This document shows, one piece after another, positions 16,679 to 25,335 of a DNA stretch of 39,792 nt. This DNA comes from Planktothrix tepida PCC 9214 (lineage in GTDB: Bacteria > Cyanobacteriota > Cyanobacteriia > Cyanobacteriales > Microcoleaceae): contig NZ_LN889802.1 of NCBI RefSeq assembly GCF_900009145.1, positions 570,278 to 610,069 of the forward strand, read 5' to 3'. Position 1 is the stretch's first letter. The number at the start of each line of letters is the position of its first letter. The position numbers and the translations under genes are program-made. The notes beneath the pieces are model-generated. The model had not been told where the DNA came from, searched no databases, and was given only the letters and a program-made list of their open reading frames with translations.

Positions 16679-16900
16679 TTATTTGGGAGAAGCCGCCGGA
16701 GAAGGAGAAGCTGCTGGAGCAGTGGTCGCTGCTGGGGAAGTAGTCGCTGCTGGAGAAGGAGAAACTGCTGGAGCAGTGGTTGCTGCTGGAGAAGCTTCAG
16801 GAGCAGGGGTAGTTTCAGTGGTGGTATTACCACCACAAGCCGTTAATAAACAAGAAGAAGCTATTGCTAAACCCGTGAACACTACAGCAAACTTTTTCAT
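16679..16900 (-). CDS. small lipoprotein with Ala/Pro/Ser/Thr repeats
   Basis: A 73-residue predicted lipoprotein. It begins MKKFAVVFTGLAIASSCLLT, and a lipobox follows as LLTAC with the Cys at residue 22. The mature part is CGGNTTTETTPAPEASP followed by imperfect units such as PAATTAPA and SPSPAA to the end. The start is the ATG at 16900; an in-frame upstream extension lacks a signal-like start. It is convergent with TIGR02588. No fold is expected in the repeat tail, which probably acts as a surface spacer. The function is unknown. Confidence 0.75.
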   Translation of the reverse strand: MKKFAVVFTGLAIASSCLLTACGGNTTTETTPAPEASPAATTAPAVSPSPAATTSPAATTAPAASPSPAASPK

Positions 16901-17774
16901 AGGAGATCTCAAGAAGATTGGAAATAGGTAACTAACTAGATTGAGAAACAACACCCCTTAATCTCAGAAATAGTTCTGAAAGGGAAGTTCAATATTAAAC
17001 CCAGATTGAGGTTTAACTCTTTCGGTTTTCAGGGACATAGTTTGAAGCAACTTGAAGCTATTCAATTGAAGATTCTCGATTCCTAGAACGCTTAAATTGA
17101 GTGCAATACAAGTCACTTTTGTATTCCCCTGACTTTAATATCGGCTGAATGAGTAGTGAGGGTTCCCAGTTCCTAAAATTCTAGCGAGAAATTAGGAAAG
17201 ATTGGGAATAAAAACACTTCACTCACCAAAGCTATTCTTAACTCAAGGAAACCACTTTTGTCAATAAGACACCCAGAATTTCCTGAGTTATTCTGACCTT
17301 ACCCTTCAGAAAATGCAACTTTCCTGAGTTATTAAGGAAGTTGTGATATTTCTCTTTGTTTACCTTACATATAATACAGGGTTTTATTCAAAATGGAAGA
17401 TACTTTAAGGTAAATTACTTAGACCTGTGATCACAGATGATTAAATCCCTGTAAATTCGCGGATTTTAAGGGTTTCAATTCTTACACCTGGACTTGAATG
17501 TTTCCTCGATTGTCCTGAAACCTATATTATTGTGTTAGAGTAGAAAAACACTACAAATTACAGTCAACTAGAAAAAGATTGTGCCAGTTTGACAAACTGT
17601 CATAGGGAGTTACCTCACTCCAGATCACCTTAAGACCCATCCATCGGAGTTGAAGTGTTGACTGTCTAGGTATTGAGGGATCACATCAAAAACTAGCACA
17701 ACAATGAGTAGAAATTCAGCAACTTAGGTTTTACTGAGTACAGGTAAACATCATCGACTTGTGAGAATCTGACT
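16901..17774. other. 874-bp region without a recognised gene
   Basis: Stop-rich in the frames I read, with no tRNA-like cloverleaf or long ORF. It contains a perfect 10-bp palindrome TGTGATCACA at 17426-17435. A small hairpin (GGAGT, TACCTC, ACTCC) near 17606-17621 follows a TTGACA-like hexamer at about 17590. These could mark a promoter or small RNA, but the evidence is weak. Confidence 0.3.
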
Positions 17775-17957
17775 ATGGAATTATTGTTGTGCTACAGTTC
17801 TACTTCTACGGTTGCTGGTGCATTTTATTCCCAGGAAAAAGTTAAACAAGCTCAGGAACTTTGGTCTTCAATTAAAAACTTCTTTCCTCCTGCAATTTTA
17901 GGAACCCTTGACTACACTATCACCGAAGAATTAGAAGCATTAATGAGGATTGGATAA
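17775..17957 (+). CDS. small hypothetical ORF
   Basis: A 60-codon frame whose second half looks protein-like and helical: FYSQEKVKQAQELWSSIKNF, then FPPAILGTLDYTITEELEAL. The N-terminus is less convincing and there is no clear Shine-Dalgarno. It lies between the long empty stretch and the 3' end of ictB. It may be a genuine small gene or the end of a decayed one. No family is recognised. Confidence 0.3.
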   Translation: MELLLCYSSTSTVAGAFYSQEKVKQAQELWSSIKNFFPPAILGTLDYTITEELEALMRIG

Positions 17958-17977
17958 CCCTTGAATAACCGATTTGT

Positions 17978-18039
17978 AGACGTATTGGAAGGGGACAGGA
18001 CACCGAAGGAGAGAAGAAATTAGGGATTTCAATACGTCT
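17978..18039. terminator. inverted repeat at the 3' end of ictB
   Basis: AGACGTATTG at 17978-17987 is the exact reverse complement of CAATACGTCT at 18030-18039, which overlaps the last codons of ictB. The 42-bp loop is long and no T-run is obvious, so its role as a terminator is uncertain. Confidence 0.35.
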
Positions 18040-19432
18040 GAACTTCATCGGATAAAATTCGAGGTTTAGGTTGATAATAACTGGCTATTAATGCAATCAT
18101 GAGCCACCATAAAGTATTAACTTGGGGACGATACCAAACCGTATCAACTAATCCATGACCCAACATTCCAACTAAAGTGGAAATTGCTGCCATTAACCAA
18201 AATCCTTGGATATTTCCTAACTCTCTGAGTCGTTTTAATTGCATCCATCCTTGATTAAAGGTTATTGTTAATAACCACAGAAAACAACTTAAACCAATAA
18301 TGCCAGTTTCAACGGTAATTTCTAAAAGAATTGAATAGGCACTTAAAGCGGTGTAACGAGGCTGCATATAAAGAGGATAAATCTTATTAAAAGCTACATT
18401 TCCAGGGCCAATTCCTAAGATGGGGCGATCTTTAATCATTTCAATCACCGACATCCAAACATTAATTCTAAAGTTATTACTACTATCTCCCCGTCCAGCA
18501 AAAATACTCGCTACCCGATCTCGAACTGGGGGAACAAATATCACTGCGAATAATAGGAAAAGGGTTAATCCAGTTAAACCTATGGGTAAAGCCCATTGTC
18601 GCCAAAAGGGAGAAAATCGAATACTGAACCAGTATAATAATAGAATGGAAAAGGTAAACAGTAATAGCACTAATCCAATCCATCCTCCTCGGCTAAAGGT
18701 TAAAATTAAACAGGAGGAATTAACAATAATCATGGTTAAGGCTAAAGCTTTTGGTAAAATCCCTTTCCAAACAAAGAAGGATGCTAAACTTAATCCCACT
18801 GCGGGTAATAAATATCCGGCTAATAGATTTGGGTTATCTAAATAACTATAAACTCGTGTTAAGTTTGACTGAGGAGAGGTCGGATCAACCCAAGTGGCTA
18901 AGGCTTCCGCCCCATAAAACCACTGTCTTAAACCATAAACACTGACGATTAAAGCCGTTAACAAAAAAATAGTAATAAAAATTGAACGGATTTTTGGCGA
19001 TCGCAATATCTTCGCCATTAAAGCGAATAAAATTAAATAAAGGGTTAATTTTGTCCACCCACTAAATGCCGCTATTTTTACAGGAGATAAGGCGGTTGCA
19101 ATGGTAGCAATTCCCCAGTATAATAAAGCAATTAAATGAATCGGCGTAAAGGCTGTTTGTGAAGGTTCATCGGTGAGAGTTAATATTAGCCACCAAGCGG
19201 CACAAGCAATTAATAAAACCCCAATTAATGCGGTTCCTACAAAGGGTGCTAAACCAAATACAATACTAATTAATACAGCCGCCAAGGGTTCACCCCACTG
19301 CAATAACCAACTTCCCTGTCGCCATTGGTGTAAAACGCCTGTTAAGCGGTAGAGAACACTGGTATTACGCCATTGGTAGATTAATACATTTTGCAGGGTA
19401 AATTGTTGCCAAACGGTGTTTAAGGTGGTCAT
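18029..19432 (-). CDS. ictB: IctB-like membrane protein (O-antigen ligase/Wzy_C family)
   Basis: A 467-residue polytopic membrane protein with about ten helices. It follows the IctB of Synechococcus closely in the parts I recall: GVLHQWRQGSWLLQWGEPLA, SPVKIAAFSGWTKLTLYLIL, TRVYSYLDNPNLLAGYLLPA, DSSNNFRINVWMSVIEMIKD and GMLGHGLVDTVWYRPQ. The Wzy_C signature RPILGIGPGNVAFN lies in the periplasmic loop. IctB was named for a proposed role in inorganic carbon accumulation, but the fold is that of O-antigen ligases and polymerases, so the true role may be glycan-related. The ATG at 19432 starts MTTLNTVWQQFTLQ. It lies 198 bp downstream of the NrtR-type gene on the same strand. Confidence 0.87.
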   Translation of the reverse strand: MTTLNTVWQQFTLQNVLIYQWRNTSVLYRLTGVLHQWRQGSWLLQWGEPLAAVLISIVFGLAPFVGTALIGVLLIACAAWWLILTLTDEPSQTAFTPIHLIALLYWGIATIATALSPVKIAAFSGWTKLTLYLILFALMAKILRSPKIRSIFITIFLLTALIVSVYGLRQWFYGAEALATWVDPTSPQSNLTRVYSYLDNPNLLAGYLLPAVGLSLASFFVWKGILPKALALTMIIVNSSCLILTFSRGGWIGLVLLLFTFSILLLYWFSIRFSPFWRQWALPIGLTGLTLFLLFAVIFVPPVRDRVASIFAGRGDSSNNFRINVWMSVIEMIKDRPILGIGPGNVAFNKIYPLYMQPRYTALSAYSILLEITVETGIIGLSCFLWLLTITFNQGWMQLKRLRELGNIQGFWLMAAISTLVGMLGHGLVDTVWYRPQVNTLWWLMIALIASYYQPKPRILSDEVQTY

Positions 19433-19630
19433 GCCATGTAATAGGTTTTGAGATCATAGAGAATGAAATTCAGACATTAGTATACCTTAATTTACCTGTT
19501 GTGAACAACATTCTCTATTCTTTCTCTCGACTCTGACCCCATAACTGTTTAATACTAGGTCAATAAACCGTTATAGAAACTGGGGCTGAATTAGGTAGAA
19601 TTTTAAAAAATAGGGAGTTATAAGCCCAGA

Positions 19631-20365
19631 TTAAACAAACACTAAAGGTTTATTTTTTAAGGGTGCAAATGCTTCCGCATCAAATCGATATAAACTTGCT
19701 GGTCTACCCGCCCCCCGTGATGTTTTTACCCCCGTATCCGAGAGAAATCCTAACTTCAGTAAACGGGTTCTAAAGTTAGAATAGTCGGAAAAGCCTTCTC
19801 CCAAAATTGTTGTATAAAATTGATATAAATCTCCTAACGTAAACACTTGCGGTAGCACATCAAAAGCAACGGGACTATATTCTACTTTATTTTGTAATCG
19901 ACGATAACCATATTCTAAAATTTGATTATGATCAAAGGCTAACTGGGGAACTTTGTCAATGGGATACCAAGCAATTCCTGTGACTTTATCCGCAATTAAT
20001 TTAGCTTCTTCAAACCGAACTATGGCAAAATAACTGACGGATAAATAGCGAATATTATAACTATCCGGTGCTTCTCTGGGATCACGATTTGGCCCTCCAA
20101 AGGTATATAATTGTTCTAAATATAAATTTTCAACCCAAATTTTTTCTGATAAAATTCGATAGGCTGCATCTTCTAAAGATTCTCCTTTTTGGACTAAAGT
20201 TCCTGGTAAACTCCATGTATTAATAAAGGGTTCTTCTTTTCGCATGACTAATAAAACTAATAGACGATTTTGCCCGGTATCAACAGAAAAAATTACATTA
20301 TCAACCCCAACCTTAAAATTTTCTAAGAGAGGAGATTCTGTTTTTTTAGAATTTCTTTCAATCAT
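19631..20365 (-). CDS. NrtR-type transcriptional regulator (Nudix domain plus winged helix)
   Basis: A 244-residue protein with an N-terminal Nudix-like domain (about 15-150) and a C-terminal winged helix (about 170-235). The Nudix box is degenerate: GTLVQKGESLEDAAYRILSE keeps GES and one Arg, but the REUxEE core reads RILSEK, so catalysis is doubtful. The C-terminal part (FTLGDLYQFYTTILGEGFSD, then YSNFRTRLLKLGFL, then GAGRPASLYRFD) is typical of NrtR. NrtR repressors control NAD biosynthesis genes and respond to ADP-ribose. The gene closes a same-strand block with pncB, an ADP-ribosylglycohydrolase and nadD, which supports the assignment. Start ATG at 20365. Confidence 0.85.
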   Translation of the reverse strand: MIERNSKKTESPLLENFKVGVDNVIFSVDTGQNRLLVLLVMRKEEPFINTWSLPGTLVQKGESLEDAAYRILSEKIWVENLYLEQLYTFGGPNRDPREAPDSYNIRYLSVSYFAIVRFEEAKLIADKVTGIAWYPIDKVPQLAFDHNQILEYGYRRLQNKVEYSPVAFDVLPQVFTLGDLYQFYTTILGEGFSDYSNFRTRLLKLGFLSDTGVKTSRGAGRPASLYRFDAEAFAPLKNKPLVFV

Positions 20366-20559
20366 TTATTTATCCAAACCCTAGATTTTTAGATGAAATT
20401 GGAAAAAAAAGGCTATAGAAGGAATAGGGAAGCGACAATAGTTCTTACATCCCTAGCAGAAATTTAAGTATTTCATATTAGCATAGCATTTGATTAAGTT
20501 TTTAACCTTTTCAATAAAGCTTATCTAAAATAATGTTAAAAATTAATTGTAATATTTTT

Positions 20560-21138
20560 TTAGTCTTTAACAGTAGACTCATATAACTGTTCTTGATCAA
20601 TATAAGCTTGTACAGAAGGCGGTAAAACCTCTATATTTCCGGTTTGACGATAGTGACTTGAGGAAACTGGCAAACCTTTAATATCAGCAATTTTTACCTG
20701 TCCCCCTAACTGTTTAACTTTCTCTAAATCTGTTGCTTCTACCCCATAACCCGGTCGAGGAACAATTAATAATTTTACTTGTTTTAAAAGGGTTTTTATT
20801 TGATACCATTGGGGAATTTGTTGCACTAAATCTGAACCAATCACTAAGGTATATTCTACATCTGACCAATATTGTTTTGCTCTTTCTAGGGTTTCTAAGG
20901 TTCGGCGACTACTGAGTTCAGGATACACCGCAATATTGGGGTTAGGCGGGTTAATTTCCTCTATTAATAGAGATAACATTTTCATCCGATGTTCTAGGGC
21001 GGTTTGATGGGTTTTAAATGGATTGTCCGATGCCCAAACTACAACTCGATCAAACCGTTGAGATAACCAATGGAGAATGGCTTGATGTCCTGCGGTTGGA
21101 GGGTCTGCACTGGTTCCAAATAGGGCAATTTGAGTCAT
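20560..21138 (-). CDS. nadD: nicotinate-nucleotide adenylyltransferase
   Basis: A 192-residue NadD-type nucleotidyltransferase that makes deamido-NAD from nicotinate mononucleotide and ATP. The N-terminal nucleotide-binding motif GTSADPPTAGHQ (residues 8-19) and the C-terminal SSHYRQ motif near residue 160 are both present; VIGSDLVQQIPQWY gives the central GxDxxxxxxxW pattern. The ATG at 21138 lies 47 bp after the ADP-ribosylglycohydrolase gene on the same strand. It sits between that gene and the NrtR-type regulator, consistent with an NAD operon. Confidence 0.88.
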   Translation of the reverse strand: MTQIALFGTSADPPTAGHQAILHWLSQRFDRVVVWASDNPFKTHQTALEHRMKMLSLLIEEINPPNPNIAVYPELSSRRTLETLERAKQYWSDVEYTLVIGSDLVQQIPQWYQIKTLLKQVKLLIVPRPGYGVEATDLEKVKQLGGQVKIADIKGLPVSSSHYRQTGNIEVLPPSVQAYIDQEQLYESTVKD

Positions 21139-21185
21139 TGTTGATTTTTGTTTAAGTCACTTTTATTAACAAAATAAAAACAAAA

Positions 21186-22124
21186 TTATTGGAAAATTGC
21201 TTGTTCTAACCGCTTAGATAAAGCAATAATATCATCTTTGCGAGCAATTTGTTCAATCCATTCTGACGGAATATTTTCCAACCCATAATAAAGTCCGGCT
21301 AAACCTCCGGTTACTGCGGCTGTTGTGTCGGTATCTTCTCCTAAATTAACGGCTTTGAGAACGGCTTCAGCGTAAGAAGATGTCGTTAATAAACACCACA
21401 AAGATGCTTCTAAGGTATGAATCACATAACCACTGGATTCAATTTCACCCATTGATAACTGATCAATTTTTCCGGTTAAAACCCGTTCAAACCGAGAAGC
21501 TTCTACCGTTAAAGTGGGATTATAATAAATCGGTTTTACAGCTTCTATTCCTTCAAGGTAAGCAGATTTTAGGTCTAAACCTTCAAGTAGTTTAACAGCA
21601 ATACTAATATAAATCCCGCAAGCCATTTGAGATCGGACATGAGCATGGGTTAAACAAGAACATTCATGAACCCACTGCATTAATTGATAGAAAGAAACGG
21701 TGGAAGATAAATACACCATCGGTAAAATTCGCATCAAGGAACCATTTCCATTACTGCGTTCATTCGTTTCTCCTGCTTCCACAGGATTAACCCCATTGAG
21801 GATATTTCTAATCGCTTGATTTGTTGTTCCACCAATATCAAATACTACACCATGAGGTGTCCATTCTTGCTGATAGCGCCAACGACCAAAAGAATCAGCA
21901 ATCGTTTTTAAATTATATCCCTGACAGAGACTATCTGCTAAACATAACATCAACGAACTATCATCCGACCAAGTACCCGGAGGTTGTCTATAAGTTCCAT
22001 GTCCCGTCATGGTTGTGATGGGATTTTGAAGACGTTCTTGGCGACTAGAAAATTCTACAGGAACCCCTAGTGCATCACCCACACAAACTCCCATTAAACC
22101 CGATAAAATTGATGATTTTTTCAT
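21186..22124 (-). CDS. ADP-ribosylglycohydrolase (DraG/ARH family)
   Basis: A 312-residue ADP-ribosylglycohydrolase-fold protein. The dinuclear Mg-site motifs are all present: LMGVCVGDALGVPVEF near the N-terminus, GTWSDDSSLMLCLADSL (acidic pair), RSNGNGSLMRILP, and GEDTDTTAAVTGGLAGLYYG near the C-terminus. Such enzymes remove ADP-ribose from proteins or hydrolyse ADP-ribosyl compounds. The ATG at 22124 gives the usual N-terminus (MKKSSILSGLMG); the frame is open 22 codons further up. It lies between pncB (193 bp away) and nadD (47 bp away), all on the minus strand. The position suggests a link between ADP-ribose turnover and NAD synthesis (inference). The substrate is unknown. Confidence 0.87.
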   Translation of the reverse strand: MKKSSILSGLMGVCVGDALGVPVEFSSRQERLQNPITTMTGHGTYRQPPGTWSDDSSLMLCLADSLCQGYNLKTIADSFGRWRYQQEWTPHGVVFDIGGTTNQAIRNILNGVNPVEAGETNERSNGNGSLMRILPMVYLSSTVSFYQLMQWVHECSCLTHAHVRSQMACGIYISIAVKLLEGLDLKSAYLEGIEAVKPIYYNPTLTVEASRFERVLTGKIDQLSMGEIESSGYVIHTLEASLWCLLTTSSYAEAVLKAVNLGEDTDTTAAVTGGLAGLYYGLENIPSEWIEQIARKDDIIALSKRLEQAIFQ

Positions 22125-22317
22125 ATTTAAAATGGGTTGCTCCTCATGATTATTTTTTAATCCATTTAAAACCGTAGGATGTGTCAGCACTTCTCACAGG
22201 AATTACCCCACATTCTACTCCATTTGATAATCTTTAATTTTCCACACCCCAGACCCCACACCCGATATCAATCATGAGTTTCAATCGGTAGCAGATGAAT
22301 GGGGGGTTGTTCCCATT

Positions 22318-23748
22318 CTACAACAATGAATGACGGGTGGTTTCTGTTAATTCTTGTAACGCTGTAGAATTCTGAATTGTTGGGGAAATGGGATGATTTA
22401 AACATCGGGTTTTTGAGGGTAAACTGGTAACAGATTTTGCTGTGCGTTCTGCTATTTCTGTTAAAGATTCAGTCGGATAAAGTCGTTTTCCTTCCTTCAT
22501 CACTAACTGCATTAACGGTATCCGTGACGAAAATATTGATTGCACATTAGAATAATGCCCAGATTCAGACTCCATTGGTTCTGTTATTAACCCAATCTCA
22601 TCAGCCATTAATTGACCTTGTTTCAACGTTCTGAAAATTTGCTTTCTCCCTGGATAAGTTGTTTTTCCCGTTGCTTCTTTCATCACGGGTTTTCCTTCAA
22701 TTTCAACTAACTTATAAACCCCATTTACGGGAGTTCCTGTCACTAATTTTGTCCCCAAACCATAGCCATCAATGATTGCCCCGGCTGCTTTTAAACGGGC
22801 GATTTCATATTCATCTAAATCCCCACTGGCAAAAATCGGAACATTCGGAAGAAGTGATCGCACTTGCTGTGATAAACTCACTAAATCCCCCGAATCTAAA
22901 CGCACCCCTTTTAGTTCAATTTCTCCCCGTTTCACCTGTTCTGAAAGTTGATGGGCGGCATCAATTGTATTATAGGTATCGATTAATAAAGGAGATCCTG
23001 GAAAATAGCGATGAAAAGCCGTAAACGCCTGAGTTTCTGACCCTTCTAAAGCCGAAATTGCCATTACTAACGCATGGGCCATCGTTCCGGTGGGTTTTCG
23101 CCCTAATTTCAATGCTGCTAACACGTTAGAGGTTGCATCCAACCCCCCAGCTAAAGCCGCCCGCGCCGCCCAAATGGAAGCCTGGGGACTAAACGCCCGT
23201 CTTGTGCCAAATTCTAATAACGTTGCTGTTGGCCCCGCCACATCCCGCAACCGGGCTGCACGGGTCGCAATTAAGGTTTGGTAATTAATTGTATTTAATA
23301 GATAAGTTTCGATTAACTGAGCTTGCCATAGGGGTGCTTCTATTCTCAAAAAGGGTTGGTTCGCAAAAATAGCTGTCCCTTCAGGAACTGCCCACACATC
23401 CCCGGTAAAGCGTCCGGTAGCCAACAGTGACCAAAAGTTCTGGGGGGCGTGGGTAAACAGTCCTGTAGACTGTAGGGCATGAAGTTGAGCCTCGCTGAAG
23501 CGGAATTTTTCTAAATAGTCGAGGGCTTGGGCGAGTCCCATGGCAATTAAATAGCCAAACCCTTCCGGTAGACGGCGCGTAAACAGTTCAAAACTGGCTT
23601 GTCGTTGGTCGAGTCCCTCCCCGGTATAACAGGCAATCATTGTCAGTTGGTAGAGGTCGGTCAATAGACTATAATCATCGGGGGTAAAATTCAGGTCGGG
23701 GTCTTCCCAAACTTCCTGAAACTGAAGGGGAGACAAGGCGGTAGTCAT
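22318..23748 (-). CDS. pncB: nicotinate phosphoribosyltransferase
   Basis: A 476-residue NAPRTase that converts nicotinate and PRPP into nicotinate mononucleotide, the first step of Preiss-Handler salvage. Landmarks are SLLTDLYQLTMIACY at the N-terminus, ASFELFTRRLPEGFGYLIAM, TSNVLAALKLGRKPTGTMAH (the His region phosphorylated in this family), GVRLDSGDLVSLSQ, and IDGYGLGTKLVTG. The length fits the long bacterial form. ATG at 23748. It is the first gene of the NAD block. Upstream, TACT and AGTA form a small inverted repeat near 23773-23788 that could be an operator, but the evidence is weak. Confidence 0.92.
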   Translation of the reverse strand: MTTALSPLQFQEVWEDPDLNFTPDDYSLLTDLYQLTMIACYTGEGLDQRQASFELFTRRLPEGFGYLIAMGLAQALDYLEKFRFSEAQLHALQSTGLFTHAPQNFWSLLATGRFTGDVWAVPEGTAIFANQPFLRIEAPLWQAQLIETYLLNTINYQTLIATRAARLRDVAGPTATLLEFGTRRAFSPQASIWAARAALAGGLDATSNVLAALKLGRKPTGTMAHALVMAISALEGSETQAFTAFHRYFPGSPLLIDTYNTIDAAHQLSEQVKRGEIELKGVRLDSGDLVSLSQQVRSLLPNVPIFASGDLDEYEIARLKAAGAIIDGYGLGTKLVTGTPVNGVYKLVEIEGKPVMKEATGKTTYPGRKQIFRTLKQGQLMADEIGLITEPMESESGHYSNVQSIFSSRIPLMQLVMKEGKRLYPTESLTEIAERTAKSVTSLPSKTRCLNHPISPTIQNSTALQELTETTRHSLL

Positions 23749-23993
23749 AACGTCACATCCTAGGTGAACTCAATACTTTAATTATAGTAGATTTTACCAA
23801 ATTTATTAAGAGTAACCCTAGATACCGTTTGAGAAAAATGCTGTTTTTTCGAGATTTTAAGCGGTTTTCAGGAAAAATTTACATTTATTTATGGTAATTT
23901 TCATTAAAATCGAAGATTAGATCATAGAGCAGTCGAGCCGGGGGTGTGAGGACAGAGACTGATGCTAAAACCTAAACCCCTTTCACTTCTTAC

Positions 23994-24021
23994 TGTTCCC
24001 TGTTCCCTGTTCCCTATTCCC
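23994..24021 (-). repeat. TGTTCCC heptamer repeat (reverse of GGGAACA)
   Basis: Three perfect TGTTCCC units and one TATTCCC variant stand in tandem. The unit is the reverse complement of the GGGAACA repeat at 39679-39706. It lies in the gene-poor stretch upstream of pncB. Confidence 0.9.
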
Positions 24022-24268
24022 CCCTATAGTTTCAGAAAATCAACATTTGTACAAAAGTAGAATTCCGCTTAAACTGGTAATAGACCTATCAAACTCAAAG
24101 TGATGAGTTTGCTCTGCTATTTTAGATCTGCTACCAAACAACCACTCATCTTTCAAGTCTATCCATCCCTAATCTTGTCTCCCCTGTTCTCAACAGACAA
24201 TTTTTAGGCGTAACGTTTCTATACCGGATTTTTCATCAATTTCTGCTGCACCTGGTCTATACACAGCC

Positions 24269-24522
24269 GATGAAAGCAACAGAAAGTTTTGTTATGCACA
24301 TTTTTGGTGCTGTATTTCACTTCAATGGAGACTTGCAAATTTATGTTGACTCTTCTGTTATCTAGTGTTGTTAACGGTAGTATTTTCTTGCCTGAACAAT
24401 TTGAAAATGCAGGTATAGGGGTCTATTCTATTGTTAAAAGACCTCAGACATCTCAACCCTTCATCATTCTGTCTCAAATCCAGAAAACCGGTGAAGATGA
24501 CCCAATTGTTCCTCCCAATTAA
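24269..24522 (+). pseudogene. possible frameshifted small gene
   Basis: One frame reads MKATESFVMHIFGAVFHFNG and continues DLQIYVDSSVI before a stop near 24367. A second frame, open to 24522, continues in a protein-like way: VVNGSIFLPEQFENAGIGVY, then SIVKRPQTSQPFIILSQIQK and ending DDPIVPPN. A single frameshift near 24355 would join them into a protein of about 84 residues. No family is recognised. An IS end lies about 20 bp downstream. Confidence 0.35.
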
Positions 24523-24545
24523 GAAGTTTTTCCTAGCCCCCCCCC

Positions 24546-24752
24546 CAGGGCTGTTTCATTCTAAAAAAATTAGGTACACAAAAGGCAAAGATAATTGATA
24601 TTGTCGGCTATCATTCTTTGAGTTGTTGTGGGAGAATGATAGCCGTTAATTCTGAGAAGATTAAGGACAATACTTCTGATAATGGCGAAGTTTTGTGCAG
24701 CCCAACCTGAGCGAATCTTAGAACTATCTTCACGGAATAAAACATCCCTTAA
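24546..24752 (-). pseudogene. ISAs1-type transposase, C-terminal remnant
   Basis: On the minus strand, 24752 to 24570 reads LRDVLFREDSSKIRSGWAAQ, then NFAIIRSIVLNLLRINGYHS, then a short tail and stop. This is the C-terminal signature of ISAs1-family transposases (FxEDASRxRxGxAxxNxAxxRRxxLNLL). The frame is closed by a stop immediately upstream, so only about 60 residues remain. Downstream, CAGGGCTGTTTCATTCT beginning at 24546 could be the element's terminal sequence. A perfect 13-bp inverted repeat (24605-24617 with 24633-24645) lies inside the remnant. Confidence 0.6.
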
Positions 24753-25335
24753 TTATCTAACTCTAATAGTAATTAGAATTTTTTATTTAAGTATAGAATA
24801 TCCTAAACATATTTCGCTTTCAGAGGTAATAAATTGATGATGAGTTATTGGCATAACGTCTAGTAAGGTTTAGTAAGGTATGGGGAAATTTTGATTTTTA
24901 GAAAATCTTCAACGGGAATTTTGCACTGTAGACTGGATTGTTTTTCGTCGCTACACATCTCCAGCACTTTGCTAATTGGTAAGATTTCCTGGCTTGCTCC
25001 GATAGTTTGTATCATTTGAGTAGCAAACTTTAGGCATATTGAATAGGAATCAGTGTTTTTCCTATTGACAATGTTTTTATATCATCTTGTTATTACTTGA
25101 TTAAGAATGCTGGTGAAAAACAGTTAATTCGGATTGATGGTGATGGTCATGGGGTTTGTTTAACTTCTTTGGGTCAATCCTCTATAACCACGAATCTCTT
25201 TCAGGGATTTAAACTTGTCTGGGGAATCTTCTTTGGTAGAATCAAAAAGATCAAGTGATCCAGAACAGTGACTGATGACACTTAACTGGTGTATGCTAAG
25301 TTTTATTAAGTTTTATTGCTTCCTCAGAGAACACT
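24753..25335. other. gene-poor region before the DUF4079 gene
   Basis: This 583-bp stretch has no intact gene. A start-less plus-strand frame from about 25040 to 25257 (reading ...KNAGEKQLIRIDGDGHGV, then ...FKLVWGIFFGRIKKIK) could be a degraded coding piece. I see no terminal repeats or RNA genes here. The promoter of the DUF4079 gene should lie close to 25250-25330. Confidence 0.3.

Noticed and set aside
16588-16931. Leu/Gln-rich and Gly/Ala-rich frames over the lipoprotein gene
   Set aside because: They are shadows of the repetitive Ala/Pro/Ser/Thr codons; the minus-strand frame has a proper lipoprotein signal.
17426-17435. TGTGATCACA palindrome as a CRP/SYCRP1 site
   Set aside because: The usual site has six bases between TGTGA and TCACA; this one overlaps the halves, and no gene starts close by.
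17590-17700. Small RNA or tRNA in the long empty region
   Set aside because: Only one short hairpin and a TTGACA-like hexamer are visible; no cloverleaf or known RNA motif could be matched.
22200-22317. Minus-strand frame VEWEQPPIHLLPIETHD after pncB as a lost pncB C-terminus
   Set aside because: The pncB protein already ends with the family's normal C-terminus, and the extra frame is short and has no start.
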